64,000 bases of DNA, from positions 25,026 to 89,025 of the forward strand of contig DATJVP010000123.1 in the NCBI GenBank assembly GCA_035581425.1. Reading direction: 5' to 3'. Source of the stretch: DASZHJ01 sp035581425 (lineage in GTDB: Bacteria > Pseudomonadota > Alphaproteobacteria > ATCC43930 > CGMCC-115725). Under the pieces are notes generated by a model. The model saw only the letters and a list, made by a program, of their open reading frames with translations. It was not told where the DNA came from and did no database searches. The position numbers were made by a program, and so were the translations under genes. Shown here piece by piece: positions 50,469-59,771 of this stretch. Each line of letters starts with the position of its first letter. The stretch's first letter is position 1.

Positions 50469-51392
50469 GTGTCCGCCGTCGCTCATGCCTTGGATAGCCG
50501 GGTCCAGCCGGCGCTCGCCGGCCTGGTCGCCCGGCTGCGCACCTGGTGCGGCCTTGGCGCGGCGGCAGGGGAGGAGCCCCTTCTTCTCACGGATCGCATC
50601 CCCGGCGAGGACGAGATCGTTCCGCTCGACCGTCTCACCATCGCTCAGTGGCTCTGGGGCGCGGGTTTTCACGTGCCCGGCGACGCGAGCCTCGTGCTGG
50701 AGCTCGTAAAGCCCTTCGCCCCCAATCCCGCGATGAGCATGCTCGACGTTTCCGCGGGTCTCGGCGGCGGCGCGCGCGCCGTTGCCGGGGCATTCGGCAC
50801 CTACGTCACGGGCCTCGAATGCGATCCCGGCCTCGCGCGGCGCGGGATGGAGATGTCCATCGCGCAGGGCATGCAGAAGCGCGCGTCGGTCGAGGCGTAC
50901 GATCCCGAGACCGTCGAGCTCAAGGCCGGCGCCTTCGACTGCATTCTCGGGCGTCTCGCGACCCACGCGGTTCGCGACAAGGAGCGCTTCCTTCGCGTCC
51001 TCTATGCGAGCCTCAAGACGCGAGGACAGCTCCTCGTCACCGATTTCGTCCTCGAGCCGAAGGGGGGCGACCGGCCGGAACTCGCGGTTTGGGCGCGAGC
51101 GCAGCCCCGTCGCCCCGAGCTCTGGTCCTTCCAGCAATATATGGACTGCCTCGCCGGCCTCGGCTTCGAGATCCGCATCAACGAGGAAACGACCGAGAGG
51201 CATCACCGGCTAATAGTCTCGGGTTGGTCGCAGCTCCTGCAGACCGTCGATCTCAAGGTCATGCCGCGAAAGCACCTCGCCGCGATCCTCGACGAAGCCG
51301 AGCTTTGGGTGCAGACGCTGGCCGCCATCGAGTGCGGTGCGCTGCGGACCTATCGTTTCTACGTGCGAGCGGCGACAGCGGCTAAAGGCTGA
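50469..51392 (+). CDS. Class I SAM-dependent methyltransferase
   Basis: A 307-residue protein with the Rossmann SAM motif MLDVSAGLGGGARAVAG near residue 92 and a TGLECDPGLARRG acidic strand end. ILGRLATHAVRDKERFLRVLYASLKTRGQLLVTDF-type blocks (motifs post-I to IV) follow. The first 85 residues are not part of the standard fold. The GTG start at 50469 has GAGGAGA 4 bases upstream. The substrate is unknown. Confidence 0.8.
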   Translation: MSAVAHALDSRVQPALAGLVARLRTWCGLGAAAGEEPLLLTDRIPGEDEIVPLDRLTIAQWLWGAGFHVPGDASLVLELVKPFAPNPAMSMLDVSAGLGGGARAVAGAFGTYVTGLECDPGLARRGMEMSIAQGMQKRASVEAYDPETVELKAGAFDCILGRLATHAVRDKERFLRVLYASLKTRGQLLVTDFVLEPKGGDRPELAVWARAQPRRPELWSFQQYMDCLAGLGFEIRINEETTERHHRLIVSGWSQLLQTVDLKVMPRKHLAAILDEAELWVQTLAAIECGALRTYRFYVRAATAAKG

Positions 51393-51404
51393 TCGCCGCG
51401 CGAA

Positions 51405-51530
51405 TCATTTCCTTGCGAGCTGCTGTCCGAACATCAGGCGATGTCCGTCCGCCGTCGTCACCAGCATCTCGCGCATGCCCCACGGCTTGTCCGCGGGCTC
51501 GGGCGCTACGGTCAATGTCCTGCACCGCGA
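51405..51530 (-). pseudogene. VOC-family protein fragment, C-terminus only
   Basis: The last codons of a minus-strand frame read EPADKPWGMREM then LVTTADGHRLMFGQQL. This is the characteristic end of a glyoxalase/bleomycin-resistance-type VOC protein. Upstream the frame enters the neighbouring gene's coding region and loses similarity, so the N-terminal hundred residues are gone. Probably a deletion relic. Confidence 0.65.
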
Positions 51531-51567
51531 GGAGGAAAGCCCAGGACCGTAGCGCCACGGCGTCGTT

Positions 51568-51933
51568 CTAGCTCTGCTTGTCCAGGTAGATCTCGCGATC
51601 GGCACCGCACTCCTTGGAACTGTAGGTACCCTTGAAGTGAGTGCCGCTGAAGGTGCCACTGAAGCCGTAGGCGGACCACTTGCCGGAGGCGCTGCCGTCC
51701 GGCTTCACCATGCCGGCGATGTTGAACGTGTATTGCTGCGAGGAATAGCTGCCGGAGATCTTGCCGTCCTTGATCGTGACGGTGGCGGTCGTCGGGGGAC
51801 ACCTGTGTCCGCCGGACGTCCCACCGCCAGCCGCCGATCCACCCTTCCACTGGCCGTCGAAGGGACTTGCGGCTTGCGCGGGGCCGAGATGTGCGATGGC
51901 GATCACGGTGGCAGCGATGAGCAAGCGACGCAT
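51568..51933 (-). CDS. Secreted small beta-rich protein, unknown
   Basis: A 121-residue protein with a Sec signal peptide (cleavage near PAQAAS). The mature domain has repeated short strands (ATVTIKDGKISGSYSS, FSGTFSGTHFKGTYSS), as in small beta-barrel or sandwich proteins, and two cysteines (HRCPP and KECGA) that could form a disulfide. No named family. A single gene. Confidence 0.72.
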   Translation of the reverse strand: MRRLLIAATVIAIAHLGPAQAASPFDGQWKGGSAAGGGTSGGHRCPPTTATVTIKDGKISGSYSSQQYTFNIAGMVKPDGSASGKWSAYGFSGTFSGTHFKGTYSSKECGADREIYLDKQS

Positions 51934-52029
51934 GATTACTCCCCCTGCAAGTTCGAGTTAAGGTGTGGAGGCGGGAGCCTAGCTCGCGCAGAGGTCGCGG
52001 GCAATCGCACCGCGGCATCCACCGCAGGA

Positions 52030-52058
52030 TTGACAGGCACCGCTCTCCCCACTATGGT
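52030..52058 (+). promoter_or_regulatory. Promoter of rpmJ
   Basis: A perfect -35 TTGACA (52030-52035), a 17-base spacer and a -10 TATGGT (52053-52058) precede rpmJ. The inferred leader of about 48 bases contains the palindrome CGGGGCC-CTA-GGCCCCG (52071-52087), a stable hairpin just upstream of the start. Confidence 0.65.
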
Positions 52059-52112
52059 CCCGGCCTCGCGCGGGGCCCTAGGCCCCGCCGCTCGTTTTCG
52101 AGGGCCCGTTAG

Positions 52113-52238
52113 ATGAAGATCGCGAACTCGCTGAAGTCGCTCAAGAAGCGCGACAAGAATTGCCGCATCGTGCGCCGCAAGGGCCGCGTCTATGTCATCA
52201 ACAAGACGAACCCCCGCTACAAGGCGCGCCAGGGCTGA
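52113..52238 (+). CDS. rpmJ: 50S ribosomal protein L36, zinc-free form
   Basis: A 41-residue protein, MKIANSLKSLKKRDKNC followed by RIVRRKGRVYVINKTNPRYK and ARQG. It is the C-minus form of L36 lacking the CxxC...CxxxH zinc ribbon, the usual form in alphaproteobacteria. It stabilises the 23S rRNA core near the L11 stalk base. A strong promoter is upstream and a Rho-independent terminator follows 30 bases after the stop, so it is monocistronic. Confidence 0.95.
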   Translation: MKIANSLKSLKKRDKNCRIVRRKGRVYVINKTNPRYKARQG

Positions 52239-52267
52239 GCCCGGCGCCGCCTTCGGGCAAACCCAAG

Positions 52268-52292
52268 CCGCGCCCTCGAGGCGCGGTTTTTT
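52268..52292 (+). terminator. Rho-independent terminator after rpmJ
   Basis: Stem CCGCGCC/GGCGCGG of seven pairs with loop CTCGA, followed directly by TTTTTT. It separates rpmJ from the glycolate oxidase genes. Confidence 0.92.
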
Positions 52293-52329
52293 ATTGGTTT
52301 CCAAGCCCCTCTCTGACTAGATACGGGGC

Positions 52330-53817
52330 ATGCGTATGCCAGAGCCCGATGGCGGCATCATTGCGCGGCGTGCCGAGATCGCGGCGGCACTCCGGCAGAT
52401 CGTGCCGGGCGAGGGCGTGATCGATAGCGAGGAGGAGCGCCGACCCTACGAGAGCGATGGCCTCACCGCCTATCGGAACATGCCGCTCCTGGTGGTGCTG
52501 CCCTCGACGACGGAGCAGGTGGCGGCAGTGCTCCGCTACTGTCGCGACAACCGGATCAAAGTCGTGCCGCGCGGCGCCGGAACTTCGCTTTCCGGCGGTG
52601 CGCTCCCGCTCGCGGACGGGATCGTCCTCGGCATGGCGAAGTTCAACCGCATCCTCGAGGTCGATTTCCCGAACCGTTGCGTCGTGGCGCAGCCCGGCGT
52701 CACCAATCTCGGCATCACGCACGCGGTGCAGCACGCGGGCTTCTATTACGCCCCCGATCCCTCCAGCCAGATCGCCTGCACCATCGGGGGCAACGTCGCC
52801 GAGAATTCCGGCGGCGTGCACTGCCTCAAATACGGCCTCACGACCAACAACGTGCTGGGGATCGAGTTCGTGACCATCGACGGCGAGACGGTCCGCCTCG
52901 GCGGCAAGCATCTCGAGGCCGAGGGCTACGATCTCCTGGGGGTGATGGTGGGCTCCGAGGGTCTCCTCGGCGTCGTGACGGAAGTGACGGTGCGCATCTT
53001 GCAGAAGCCGCCGACGGCGCGCGCGCTACTGATCGGATTTCCGAGCAGCGAGTGCGCAGGAAACTGCGTCGCCGCCATCATCGCCGCCGGCATCATTCCC
53101 GGCGGCATGGAGATGATGGACAAGCTCGCGATCCATGCCGCCGAGGATTTCGTGCATGTGGGATATCCGCGCGATGTCGAGGCGCTTCTCATCGTGGAGA
53201 TCGATGGGCCGAAGCCCGAGGTCGATCATCTCATCGGTTGCGTCGAGGCGATCGCGCGGCAGAACCAGGCCGCCTCCTGCCGGGTCAGCCAAAGCGACGA
53301 GGAGCGTCTCGCCTTCTGGGCCGGCCGCAAGGCGGCCTTTCCCGCGGTCGGCTGCATCTCCGGCGACTACTACTGCGTCGACGGCACCATCCCGCGGAAG
53401 CGCCTCTCCGACGTGCTCCGGGGCATGACCGAGCTCAGCGCAAAATATGGCCTCCCCGTCGCCAACGTCTTCCACGCGGGCGACGGCAATCTGCATCCGC
53501 TGATCCTTTACGACGCCAACAAGCCGGGCGAGGTCGAGCGCGCGGAGGCGATGGGGGCAGACATACTTTGCCTCTGCGTCGAGCTCGGCGGCGTGCTTAC
53601 CGGCGAGCACGGCGTGGGCGTCGAGAAGCGCGACCTCATGGATCGGATGTTCAATCCGGTCGATCTCGAGCATCAGATGCGGCTCAAATGCGCTTTCGAC
53701 CCCGAAGGTCTCCTCAATCCCGGCAAGGTCTTCCCGCAGCTTCATCGCTGCGCCGAGCTCGGCCGCATGCACGTGCACAAGGGCCAGACGGCGTTCCCCG
53801 ACATCCCCCGCTTCTAA
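52330..53817 (+). CDS. glcD: Glycolate oxidase FAD subunit
   Basis: A 495-residue FAD-linked oxidase (VAO/PCMH family) that converts glycolate to glyoxylate. The FAD-binding half shows RGAGTSLSGGALP and CTIGGNVAENSGGVHCLKYG. The C-terminal cap has VFHAGDGNLHPLILYD and GVGVEKRDLM. It is the first of glcD-glcE-glcF, with 10 bases between D and E. No glcC regulator is adjacent; transcription must begin in the short gap after the rpmJ terminator or read through it. Confidence 0.94.
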   Translation: MRMPEPDGGIIARRAEIAAALRQIVPGEGVIDSEEERRPYESDGLTAYRNMPLLVVLPSTTEQVAAVLRYCRDNRIKVVPRGAGTSLSGGALPLADGIVLGMAKFNRILEVDFPNRCVVAQPGVTNLGITHAVQHAGFYYAPDPSSQIACTIGGNVAENSGGVHCLKYGLTTNNVLGIEFVTIDGETVRLGGKHLEAEGYDLLGVMVGSEGLLGVVTEVTVRILQKPPTARALLIGFPSSECAGNCVAAIIAAGIIPGGMEMMDKLAIHAAEDFVHVGYPRDVEALLIVEIDGPKPEVDHLIGCVEAIARQNQAASCRVSQSDEERLAFWAGRKAAFPAVGCISGDYYCVDGTIPRKRLSDVLRGMTELSAKYGLPVANVFHAGDGNLHPLILYDANKPGEVERAEAMGADILCLCVELGGVLTGEHGVGVEKRDLMDRMFNPVDLEHQMRLKCAFDPEGLLNPGKVFPQLHRCAELGRMHVHKGQTAFPDIPRF

Positions 53818-53827
53818 TCCTCCGGCG

Positions 53828-55006
53828 ATGACACGCTTCCGCCCCAAGGATGCCCGCGAGCTCGCGGAGCTCGTCGCCGGCGCAGGCGCGAAGGGCGAGG
53901 CGCTGGAGGTGATCGCCGGTGGCACCAAGCGCGGTCTCGGCCGCCCCGTCGAGACGCCGCATCAGCTCGATGTGACCGCTTTTGCGGGGATCAGATCCTA
54001 TGAGCCCGAGGAGCTCGTGCTGACGGCGGGGCCGGCGACGCCGATGGCGGAGATCGCGCGCACGCTCGCGGCCGCGCAGCAGGTCCTTCCGTTCGAGCCC
54101 GGCGATTGGGGTCCGGTCTACGGCGCGCCCGCGGGGAGGCAGACGCTGGGCGGCGTCCTCGTCTGCAACATCGCGGGGCCGCGGCGGCCGAGGCAGGGCT
54201 CGGCGCGCGATCACTTGCTGGGCTTTCACGCCGTGAGCGGACGCGGCGAAGTCTTCAAGTCCGGCGGCCGCGTGATCAAGAACGTCACGGGCTATGACCT
54301 CTCGAAGCTCATGTGCGGCTCCTTCGGGACGCTGGCGGTGTTGACGGAAGTGACGGTGAAGGTGCTCCCCGCGCCGGAGGCGACGCGAACGCTGGTGCTC
54401 CGAGGCCTCGACGATGCCCGCGCGGTGCAAGCGATGACACGGGCGCTCAACGGCGCGCAGGACGTGAGCGGCGCCGCGCATCTGCCGGCGGAATTCGGCG
54501 CGAGGACGCTGCTGCGCCTGGAGGGGCCGGCTCCCTCGGTCGAGGCGCGCGCGGAGGCGCTCCGGCGCGAGCTCACGGAATTTGCCGTTGCCGAGGTGCT
54601 GAGCGATGCGGCTGCCATGGCGCCCTGGCGCGATCTCGCGGACCTCAACGCTTTCGCGGCTGAGCCCTCGCGGGCGCTCTGGCGCGTATCGGTTGCGCCG
54701 CAGGCGGGGCCTGCAATTGCCGCTGCGGCACGGAAATTGGAAGGACGCTATCTCTACGATTGGGGCGGCGGGCTACTGTGGATTGCAGTCGCGGACGCGC
54801 GCGATTCCGGCGCCGCCGTGCTGCGGGGAGCGCTCGGCGAGGCCGGCGGCCACGCGACCTTGATCCGCGCGTCGGAGTCGCAGCGCGCGGAGATCCCGAT
54901 CTTCGAGCCGCAGCCGCCGGCGCTCGCAGCGCTCGGACAGCGGGTCAAGGAGAGCTTCGATCCCGCGCGCATCCTCAACCCCGGCCGCATGTACCGCGAG
55001 CTCTAG
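53828..55006 (+). CDS. glcE: Glycolate oxidase subunit GlcE
   Basis: A 392-residue FAD-binding subunit related to GlcD, required for glycolate oxidase activity. The FAD segment GGTKRGLGRPVETPHQLDV and ASKSGGRVIKNVTGYDLSKLMCGS-type blocks are typical. The stop TAG abuts the ATG of glcF. Its order between D and F matches known operons. Confidence 0.93.
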   Translation: MTRFRPKDARELAELVAGAGAKGEALEVIAGGTKRGLGRPVETPHQLDVTAFAGIRSYEPEELVLTAGPATPMAEIARTLAAAQQVLPFEPGDWGPVYGAPAGRQTLGGVLVCNIAGPRRPRQGSARDHLLGFHAVSGRGEVFKSGGRVIKNVTGYDLSKLMCGSFGTLAVLTEVTVKVLPAPEATRTLVLRGLDDARAVQAMTRALNGAQDVSGAAHLPAEFGARTLLRLEGPAPSVEARAEALRRELTEFAVAEVLSDAAAMAPWRDLADLNAFAAEPSRALWRVSVAPQAGPAIAAAARKLEGRYLYDWGGGLLWIAVADARDSGAAVLRGALGEAGGHATLIRASESQRAEIPIFEPQPPALAALGQRVKESFDPARILNPGRMYREL

Positions 55007-56287
55007 ATGCAGACGAGTTTTTCCCTGGCCCAGCTCGCCGACGCCGATCTCCACGAGGCCAATAAGATCCTGCGGAACTGCGTCCATTGCGGCTTCTGCA
55101 CCGCGACCTGCCCGACCTACGTCCTGCTCGGCGACGAGCTCGACAGTCCGCGCGGCCGCATCTACCTGATCAAGCAGATGCTGGAGCGCGGCGAGCCCGC
55201 GACGCCGAAAGTCGTGAAGCATCTCGACCGCTGTCTCTCCTGCCTTTCCTGCATGACGGCCTGTCCCTCGGGCGTCCATTACATGCACCTCGTGGATCAG
55301 GGCCGCCGACGCATCGAAGCGACCTATCGCCGGCCCTTCCTCGACCGTGCGTTGCGGCGCGTCTTGGCGACGGTGCTGCCGCGGCCGGGCCTCTTCCGCT
55401 TGGCGCTTTTGGGCGCGCAGCTCGCGCGACCCCTGGCGCCGCTGTTGCCCGCGCGCCTCGCCGCCATGCTGCGCCTCGCCGCGAGCCCCGCGCATGCGCC
55501 GTCGCCGGTCGACCGCCCGCAGGTCTTTCCCGCGGAGGGAACGCGGAAGAAGCGCGTGGCGCTCCTCACGGGTTGCGTGCAGCCCGTGATCGACCCCGCA
55601 ATCAACGAGGCGACGATCCGGATCCTGACCCGGCACGGCTGCGAGGTCGTCGTGGCCAAGGGCGTGGGCTGCTGCGGCGCGCTCGAGCATCATCTCGGAC
55701 GCGAGAGCCTCGACCGCGTCCGCACGAACGTCGATGCCTGGAGCGCGGAAGCGGCGGAGGCGGGGCTCGACGCCATCGTCATCAACGCCTCCGGCTGCGG
55801 CACGATGGTGAAGGATTACGGCTTCCTCCTGCGCGAGGACGCGCGGTATGCCGAGCCCGCGGCGCATGTCTCCGCGCTTGCCAAGGACGTGAGCGAGCTC
55901 CTGCACGAGCTTGGCCTCCCTGCTCCCGCAGTCGCGACCGGCCAGCGCGTCGCCTATCACTCCGCCTGCTCCCTGCAGCATGGGCAGAAAATCCACTCCG
56001 TGCCGAGGGAATTGCTGCAGCGCGCGGGGTTCACGGTCTTGGACGTGCCGGAGGGGCATCTCTGCTGCGGCTCCGCCGGCACCTACAACATGCTCCAGCC
56101 GGAGCTTGCGGACGCGCTCAAGGCGCGGAAGCTCGCGCACCTCGCGAGCATCGGGCCGGAGATGGTCGCTGCCGGAAACATCGGCTGCATAACCCAGCTC
56201 CGGAGCGGCGGGGGCGTTCCCGTCCTGCACACGGTCGAGCTTCTGGATTGGGCGACGGGCGGACCGAAGCCCGTGGCGCTCGGCTAG
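55007..56287 (+). CDS. glcF: Glycolate oxidase iron-sulfur subunit
   Basis: A 426-residue subunit with two 4Fe-4S ferredoxin motifs, CVHCGFCTATCPTY and CLSCLSCMTACPSG, in the first 90 residues. Two CCG-type cysteine-rich domains follow (GVGCCGALEHH and GHLCCGSAGTYN). It passes electrons from the flavin subunits to the membrane quinone pool. It starts immediately at the end of glcE and its end overlaps the convergent TVP38 gene by 4 bases. Confidence 0.94.
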   Translation: MQTSFSLAQLADADLHEANKILRNCVHCGFCTATCPTYVLLGDELDSPRGRIYLIKQMLERGEPATPKVVKHLDRCLSCLSCMTACPSGVHYMHLVDQGRRRIEATYRRPFLDRALRRVLATVLPRPGLFRLALLGAQLARPLAPLLPARLAAMLRLAASPAHAPSPVDRPQVFPAEGTRKKRVALLTGCVQPVIDPAINEATIRILTRHGCEVVVAKGVGCCGALEHHLGRESLDRVRTNVDAWSAEAAEAGLDAIVINASGCGTMVKDYGFLLREDARYAEPAAHVSALAKDVSELLHELGLPAPAVATGQRVAYHSACSLQHGQKIHSVPRELLQRAGFTVLDVPEGHLCCGSAGTYNMLQPELADALKARKLAHLASIGPEMVAAGNIGCITQLRSGGGVPVLHTVELLDWATGGPKPVALG

Positions 56288-56928
56288 TCGCGACGCCTCA
56301 GCAATCGCGGCAGGAAGATCGAGGCCAGCAGCACGAAGACGCCGATCGCCGTGGGGAGCACCCAATTCGCCCCGCCGGAGAGCGCCTCGTTGCCGGCGGC
56401 GCCGAACTCGACATAGGCGACGGTCATCGGGATTTGTCCGAGAATCGTGCCGATCGTGTAGTCCCCGAGCGAGACCCGCGTGAGGCCGAGCCCGTAATTC
56501 GTGAGGGGGTGCGGCAGCATCGGGATCAAGCGCACCATCGCCACCGCGCGCCAGCCGCCTTCCTCGGCCTTGAGGAAGAGCGGGCCGAGCCGCGGCAGCG
56601 TCTCGGGCTCGACGAGGCCGCTGTTGACATAGCGCGCGAGCAGGAAGCCCGCGACCGCACCCACCGTGCTCCCGATCATCGCCCAGAAAAAGCCGCCGGC
56701 GACGCCGAAGAGCAGGCCCGCCGCCACCGCCATCAGCGTGCGCGGCACGAAGGCGATGCTCGCCGCGACATGCGCCGCGACGAAGATCAGAGGCGCGAGC
56801 GGCTCGCCGGCTATGGCATCCTTGATCGCGCCGGGGCTGAGGTCGCTCCGGTGCGTCAGCACCCAGCCGATGCTCGCGAGGACGAGGCCCACGAGCAGCA
56901 GGCGCCCGACGATACGGATCGTCCTCAT
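56284..56928 (-). CDS. TVP38/TMEM64 family membrane protein
   Basis: A 214-residue DedA-like (SNARE-associated) membrane protein with about five hydrophobic segments. FVPRTLMAVAAGLLFG, the GSTVGAVAGFLLARYV block and RLIPMLPHPLTNYGLGLT are characteristic. Such proteins are implicated in lipid scrambling or undecaprenyl-phosphate recycling. Its ATG overlaps the stop of the upstream GT2 (ATGA), so the two are coupled and probably work on the same lipid-linked sugar. Confidence 0.88.
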   Translation of the reverse strand: MRTIRIVGRLLLVGLVLASIGWVLTHRSDLSPGAIKDAIAGEPLAPLIFVAAHVAASIAFVPRTLMAVAAGLLFGVAGGFFWAMIGSTVGAVAGFLLARYVNSGLVEPETLPRLGPLFLKAEEGGWRAVAMVRLIPMLPHPLTNYGLGLTRVSLGDYTIGTILGQIPMTVAYVEFGAAGNEALSGGANWVLPTAIGVFVLLASIFLPRLLRRRD

Positions 56929-57659
56929 GGCGGCGGCGTATCCGCCTCGTCGCGGAGCGCGGGGTTCTTCGCACGCCGCATCAGCCACATCACCCCCAGG
57001 AGATCGACGATCCCGACCCAGAGCCGGTCGAAGACGCCGTAGTTGGAGCGGCCGCGCTCGCGCGGGCGGTGGTTGACCTCGACGGAGATGGTGCTGCCGC
57101 CTTGGCGGCGCACCAGCGCCGGCAGGAAGCGGTGCATGTGATCGAAGGCCGGAAGCTCCAGGAAGAGATCGCGGCGAAAGATCTTGAGGCCGCAGCCGGT
57201 ATCGGGCGTTGCGTCCCTGAGGAGCCGGCGGCGGACGCCGTTCGCGATGCGCGAGGACATGCGCTTCACCCAACTGTCCCGACGCTTGCGGCGATGTCCC
57301 GCGACGAGGAGCGGCGGCAGCGGCGGCGCCGCGCGCGCGATCTCCCAGAGTCGCGGAATATCCGCGGGGTCGTTCTGCCCGTCGGCATCGAGCGTCGCGA
57401 TGAAGGGCGCCCGCGCAGCCTTGACGCCGGTGCGGATCGCCATGCTCTGCCCGGCGCTCGCGCGATGCCGGAGGAGACGGAGCCGCGGAAATGTCGCCGC
57501 GATGCCCTCTGCCGCCGCGGCGGTCTCGTCGCTGCTGCCGTCGTCGACGTAGACGATCTCGTAATCGATCCGTCCATCGAGCGCGCGGCGGATTTCCGCC
57601 ACCAGCGGCGCCACGTTGGGCGCCTCGTTGCGCGCGGGTATCACCACCGAAAGTTCCAT
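56925..57659 (-). CDS. Dolichol-phosphate-mannose-synthase-like glycosyltransferase (GT2)
   Basis: A 244-residue GT2 with SVVIPARNEAPNVAPLV at the start, the VDDGSSDET nucleotide site, the LDADGQND metal motif and the HRPRERGRSNYG C-terminal block. A hydrophobic stretch near the end (LWVGIVDLLGVMWLM) anchors it. It should transfer a sugar to polyprenyl phosphate. It is first in an operon with the TVP38-type gene. The sugar is unknown. Confidence 0.9.
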   Translation of the reverse strand: MELSVVIPARNEAPNVAPLVAEIRRALDGRIDYEIVYVDDGSSDETAAAAEGIAATFPRLRLLRHRASAGQSMAIRTGVKAARAPFIATLDADGQNDPADIPRLWEIARAAPPLPPLLVAGHRRKRRDSWVKRMSSRIANGVRRRLLRDATPDTGCGLKIFRRDLFLELPAFDHMHRFLPALVRRQGGSTISVEVNHRPRERGRSNYGVFDRLWVGIVDLLGVMWLMRRAKNPALRDEADTPPP

Positions 57660-57947
57660 TTATCTGCTATTCGCCAGGGCTCCCCCGAGGGGCGGCGGTT
57701 TAGCACGTTTAGGGTGGCGGGGCCAAATGCCCGGCAGAGGTCCTTTCACACGCGAAACGCTTACGCATTTGAGGGCAAAGGTCCGATAACAGGCCCGATG
57801 CGAGACACTGACGTCAGGGCCGCCGTTCGGCGATCGACCGCGAATAAGTCAGGACTCCTCTGCTCGAGGCGGAGTGTCGTGTAGAAATAATCTCTGTACG
57901 CCACGCGCCGACGGGAGAATAATCCGGAGGATTGGGCGCAGCGATCC

Positions 57948-59771
57948 GTGAAATCTGCGGAAATACTGCCTAGAAGCAACGAGTTGCCTAGCGGGGCCGT
58001 GGTGGCTGAAGAACGTGTCGACCGTAGGCTTGCGGCGATCCTGGCGGCCGATGTTGCCAGCTATAGCCGGTTGATGGGCGCCGACGAGGAAGGCACGCTT
58101 CGACAACTCAAGGCGCACCGCAAGGAACTGGTCGATCCGAAAATTACCGAGCACCGCGGACGGATCGTCAAGACTACCGGCGACGGAATGCTGGTGGAGT
58201 TCGTCAGCGTCGTCGATGCCGTGCGCTGTGCCGTCGATATTCAGCGCGGTATGGCCGAGCGCAACGCCGAGATACCGCGCGAGACCCGCATTGAAATCCG
58301 TATCGGCATCAATGTAGGCGACATTATCAGCGACGCAGACGACATCTACGGCGACGGCGTCAACGTGGCAGCGCGGCTGGAGGCGCTCGCCGAACCCGGC
58401 GGAATCTGCGTATCGCAGGTCGTCCACGATCAGGTTCGAGACAAGCTCAGCTTCAGCTTCGAGGATATGGGCGAGCAGACCATCAAGAACATAGCCCGGC
58501 CTGTCGGCGTTCACCGCATTCAACTTGGCGAACATGCCGCGCCGAAGCGATCCGCCGGTACCTCGGGCGAGCTCAATCTGTCGGCCTCCGATCGACCCGC
58601 CGTTGCCGTGTTGCCGTTTGTCAATATGAGCGGTGATCCGGAGCAGGAATATTTCGCCGATGGCATTTCCGAGGATATCATCACTGGTCTGTCGAAGCTG
58701 CGCTGGTTCTTCGTGATCGCGCGCAATTCGTCGTTTACCTACAAGGGAAAGGCAGTCGACGTTAAGCGCGCCGCCCGCGAGCTCGGTGTCCGGTACGTGC
58801 TCGAAGGCAGCGTCCGTAAGGGCGGCAATCGCGTGCGCATCACCGCTCAATTAATCGATGCCGCAACCGGCAATCACATTTGGGCCGACCGTTACGACGG
58901 CGAAATGAGCGACATTTTCGCTTTGCAGGACGAGATCACGAAAAAAGTGGTGGCGGCGATCGAGCCCAGGCTGCTTGAGGCCGAGGGCGTCCGCCTGCAA
59001 GACCGCTCGCCCGATGATCTCGGCGCCTGGGAAATGACGATTCGGGCAAATTCCTTGTTCTGGCGGTTGACCAAGGCCGAGATCGCATCGTCGATCGAAA
59101 TGCTCCAGCGCACCGTCGAGCGTTACCCCGAATACGCTCCGGCGCACAGCTTGCTGGCATTCATGATGCTGGTCTCGGGCTACGTTGGCTCGCGTTTGAC
59201 GGAGCCTCAATTGCAACGGGCTGCCAGTTTAGCGATTCGGGCGGCCGAACTCGACGACAGTGACCCATCGGCGCACCTTGCACTGGGCTTCGCTGCGTTC
59301 ATGAAGCGACAAACCATCTCCGCAGCGGCGGAATTCCACCGCGCACTGTCCCTTAACCCCAACTTTGCTGCCGCGCACGGCTATCTCGGATGGGCGCTTG
59401 TGTTTGACGGCCAAACGGACCTGGCGAACGCGCATCTGGAGGAGGCGATGCGCATGAGCCCGCATGACCCGCAAAACGCGATCTTCAACACCGGCATCGC
59501 GATTGTCCACTACTTGGCGGGGCGCTATGCGCAAGCGGTCGAATACAGCAACAAGGCTTTGCAGCAGCGTTCGACATTCACCGCAGGCTACCGCATCCAC
59601 GTCGCAAGTTTGGCTCAGGCCGGAAGGATCGACGAAGCGCGTGAGGCGCTTGCCCGTCTTAGGGAATTGCATCCAGATCTTTCGATCGCGTGGATCGAGC
59701 ATAACGTTCCCTACACGTCCGGCCCGATGGCGAAATTCCTTGAGGGCATGCGGAAAGCCGGCTTGGAGTAG
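57948..59771 (+). CDS. Class III adenylate/guanylate cyclase with TolB-like and TPR domains
   Basis: A 607-residue soluble signalling protein. Residues 25-195 are a class III cyclase: LAADVASYSRLM with metal Asp35, KTTGDGMLVEF with Asp79, and DIYGDGVNVAARLE. Residues 215-345 are a TolB-like domain (VAVLPFVNMSGDPEQEYFAD), and the C-terminal third has TPR units. The GTG at 57948 gives the longest form, but GTGs at 57999 and 58002 give the more usual start MAEERV-type; the best ribosome site is indefinite. Codon use is slightly less GC-rich than in neighbours. Many rhizobial genomes contain dozens. Confidence 0.87.
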   Translation: MKSAEILPRSNELPSGAVVAEERVDRRLAAILAADVASYSRLMGADEEGTLRQLKAHRKELVDPKITEHRGRIVKTTGDGMLVEFVSVVDAVRCAVDIQRGMAERNAEIPRETRIEIRIGINVGDIISDADDIYGDGVNVAARLEALAEPGGICVSQVVHDQVRDKLSFSFEDMGEQTIKNIARPVGVHRIQLGEHAAPKRSAGTSGELNLSASDRPAVAVLPFVNMSGDPEQEYFADGISEDIITGLSKLRWFFVIARNSSFTYKGKAVDVKRAARELGVRYVLEGSVRKGGNRVRITAQLIDAATGNHIWADRYDGEMSDIFALQDEITKKVVAAIEPRLLEAEGVRLQDRSPDDLGAWEMTIRANSLFWRLTKAEIASSIEMLQRTVERYPEYAPAHSLLAFMMLVSGYVGSRLTEPQLQRAASLAIRAAELDDSDPSAHLALGFAAFMKRQTISAAAEFHRALSLNPNFAAAHGYLGWALVFDGQTDLANAHLEEAMRMSPHDPQNAIFNTGIAIVHYLAGRYAQAVEYSNKALQQRSTFTAGYRIHVASLAQAGRIDEAREALARLRELHPDLSIAWIEHNVPYTSGPMAKFLEGMRKAGLE

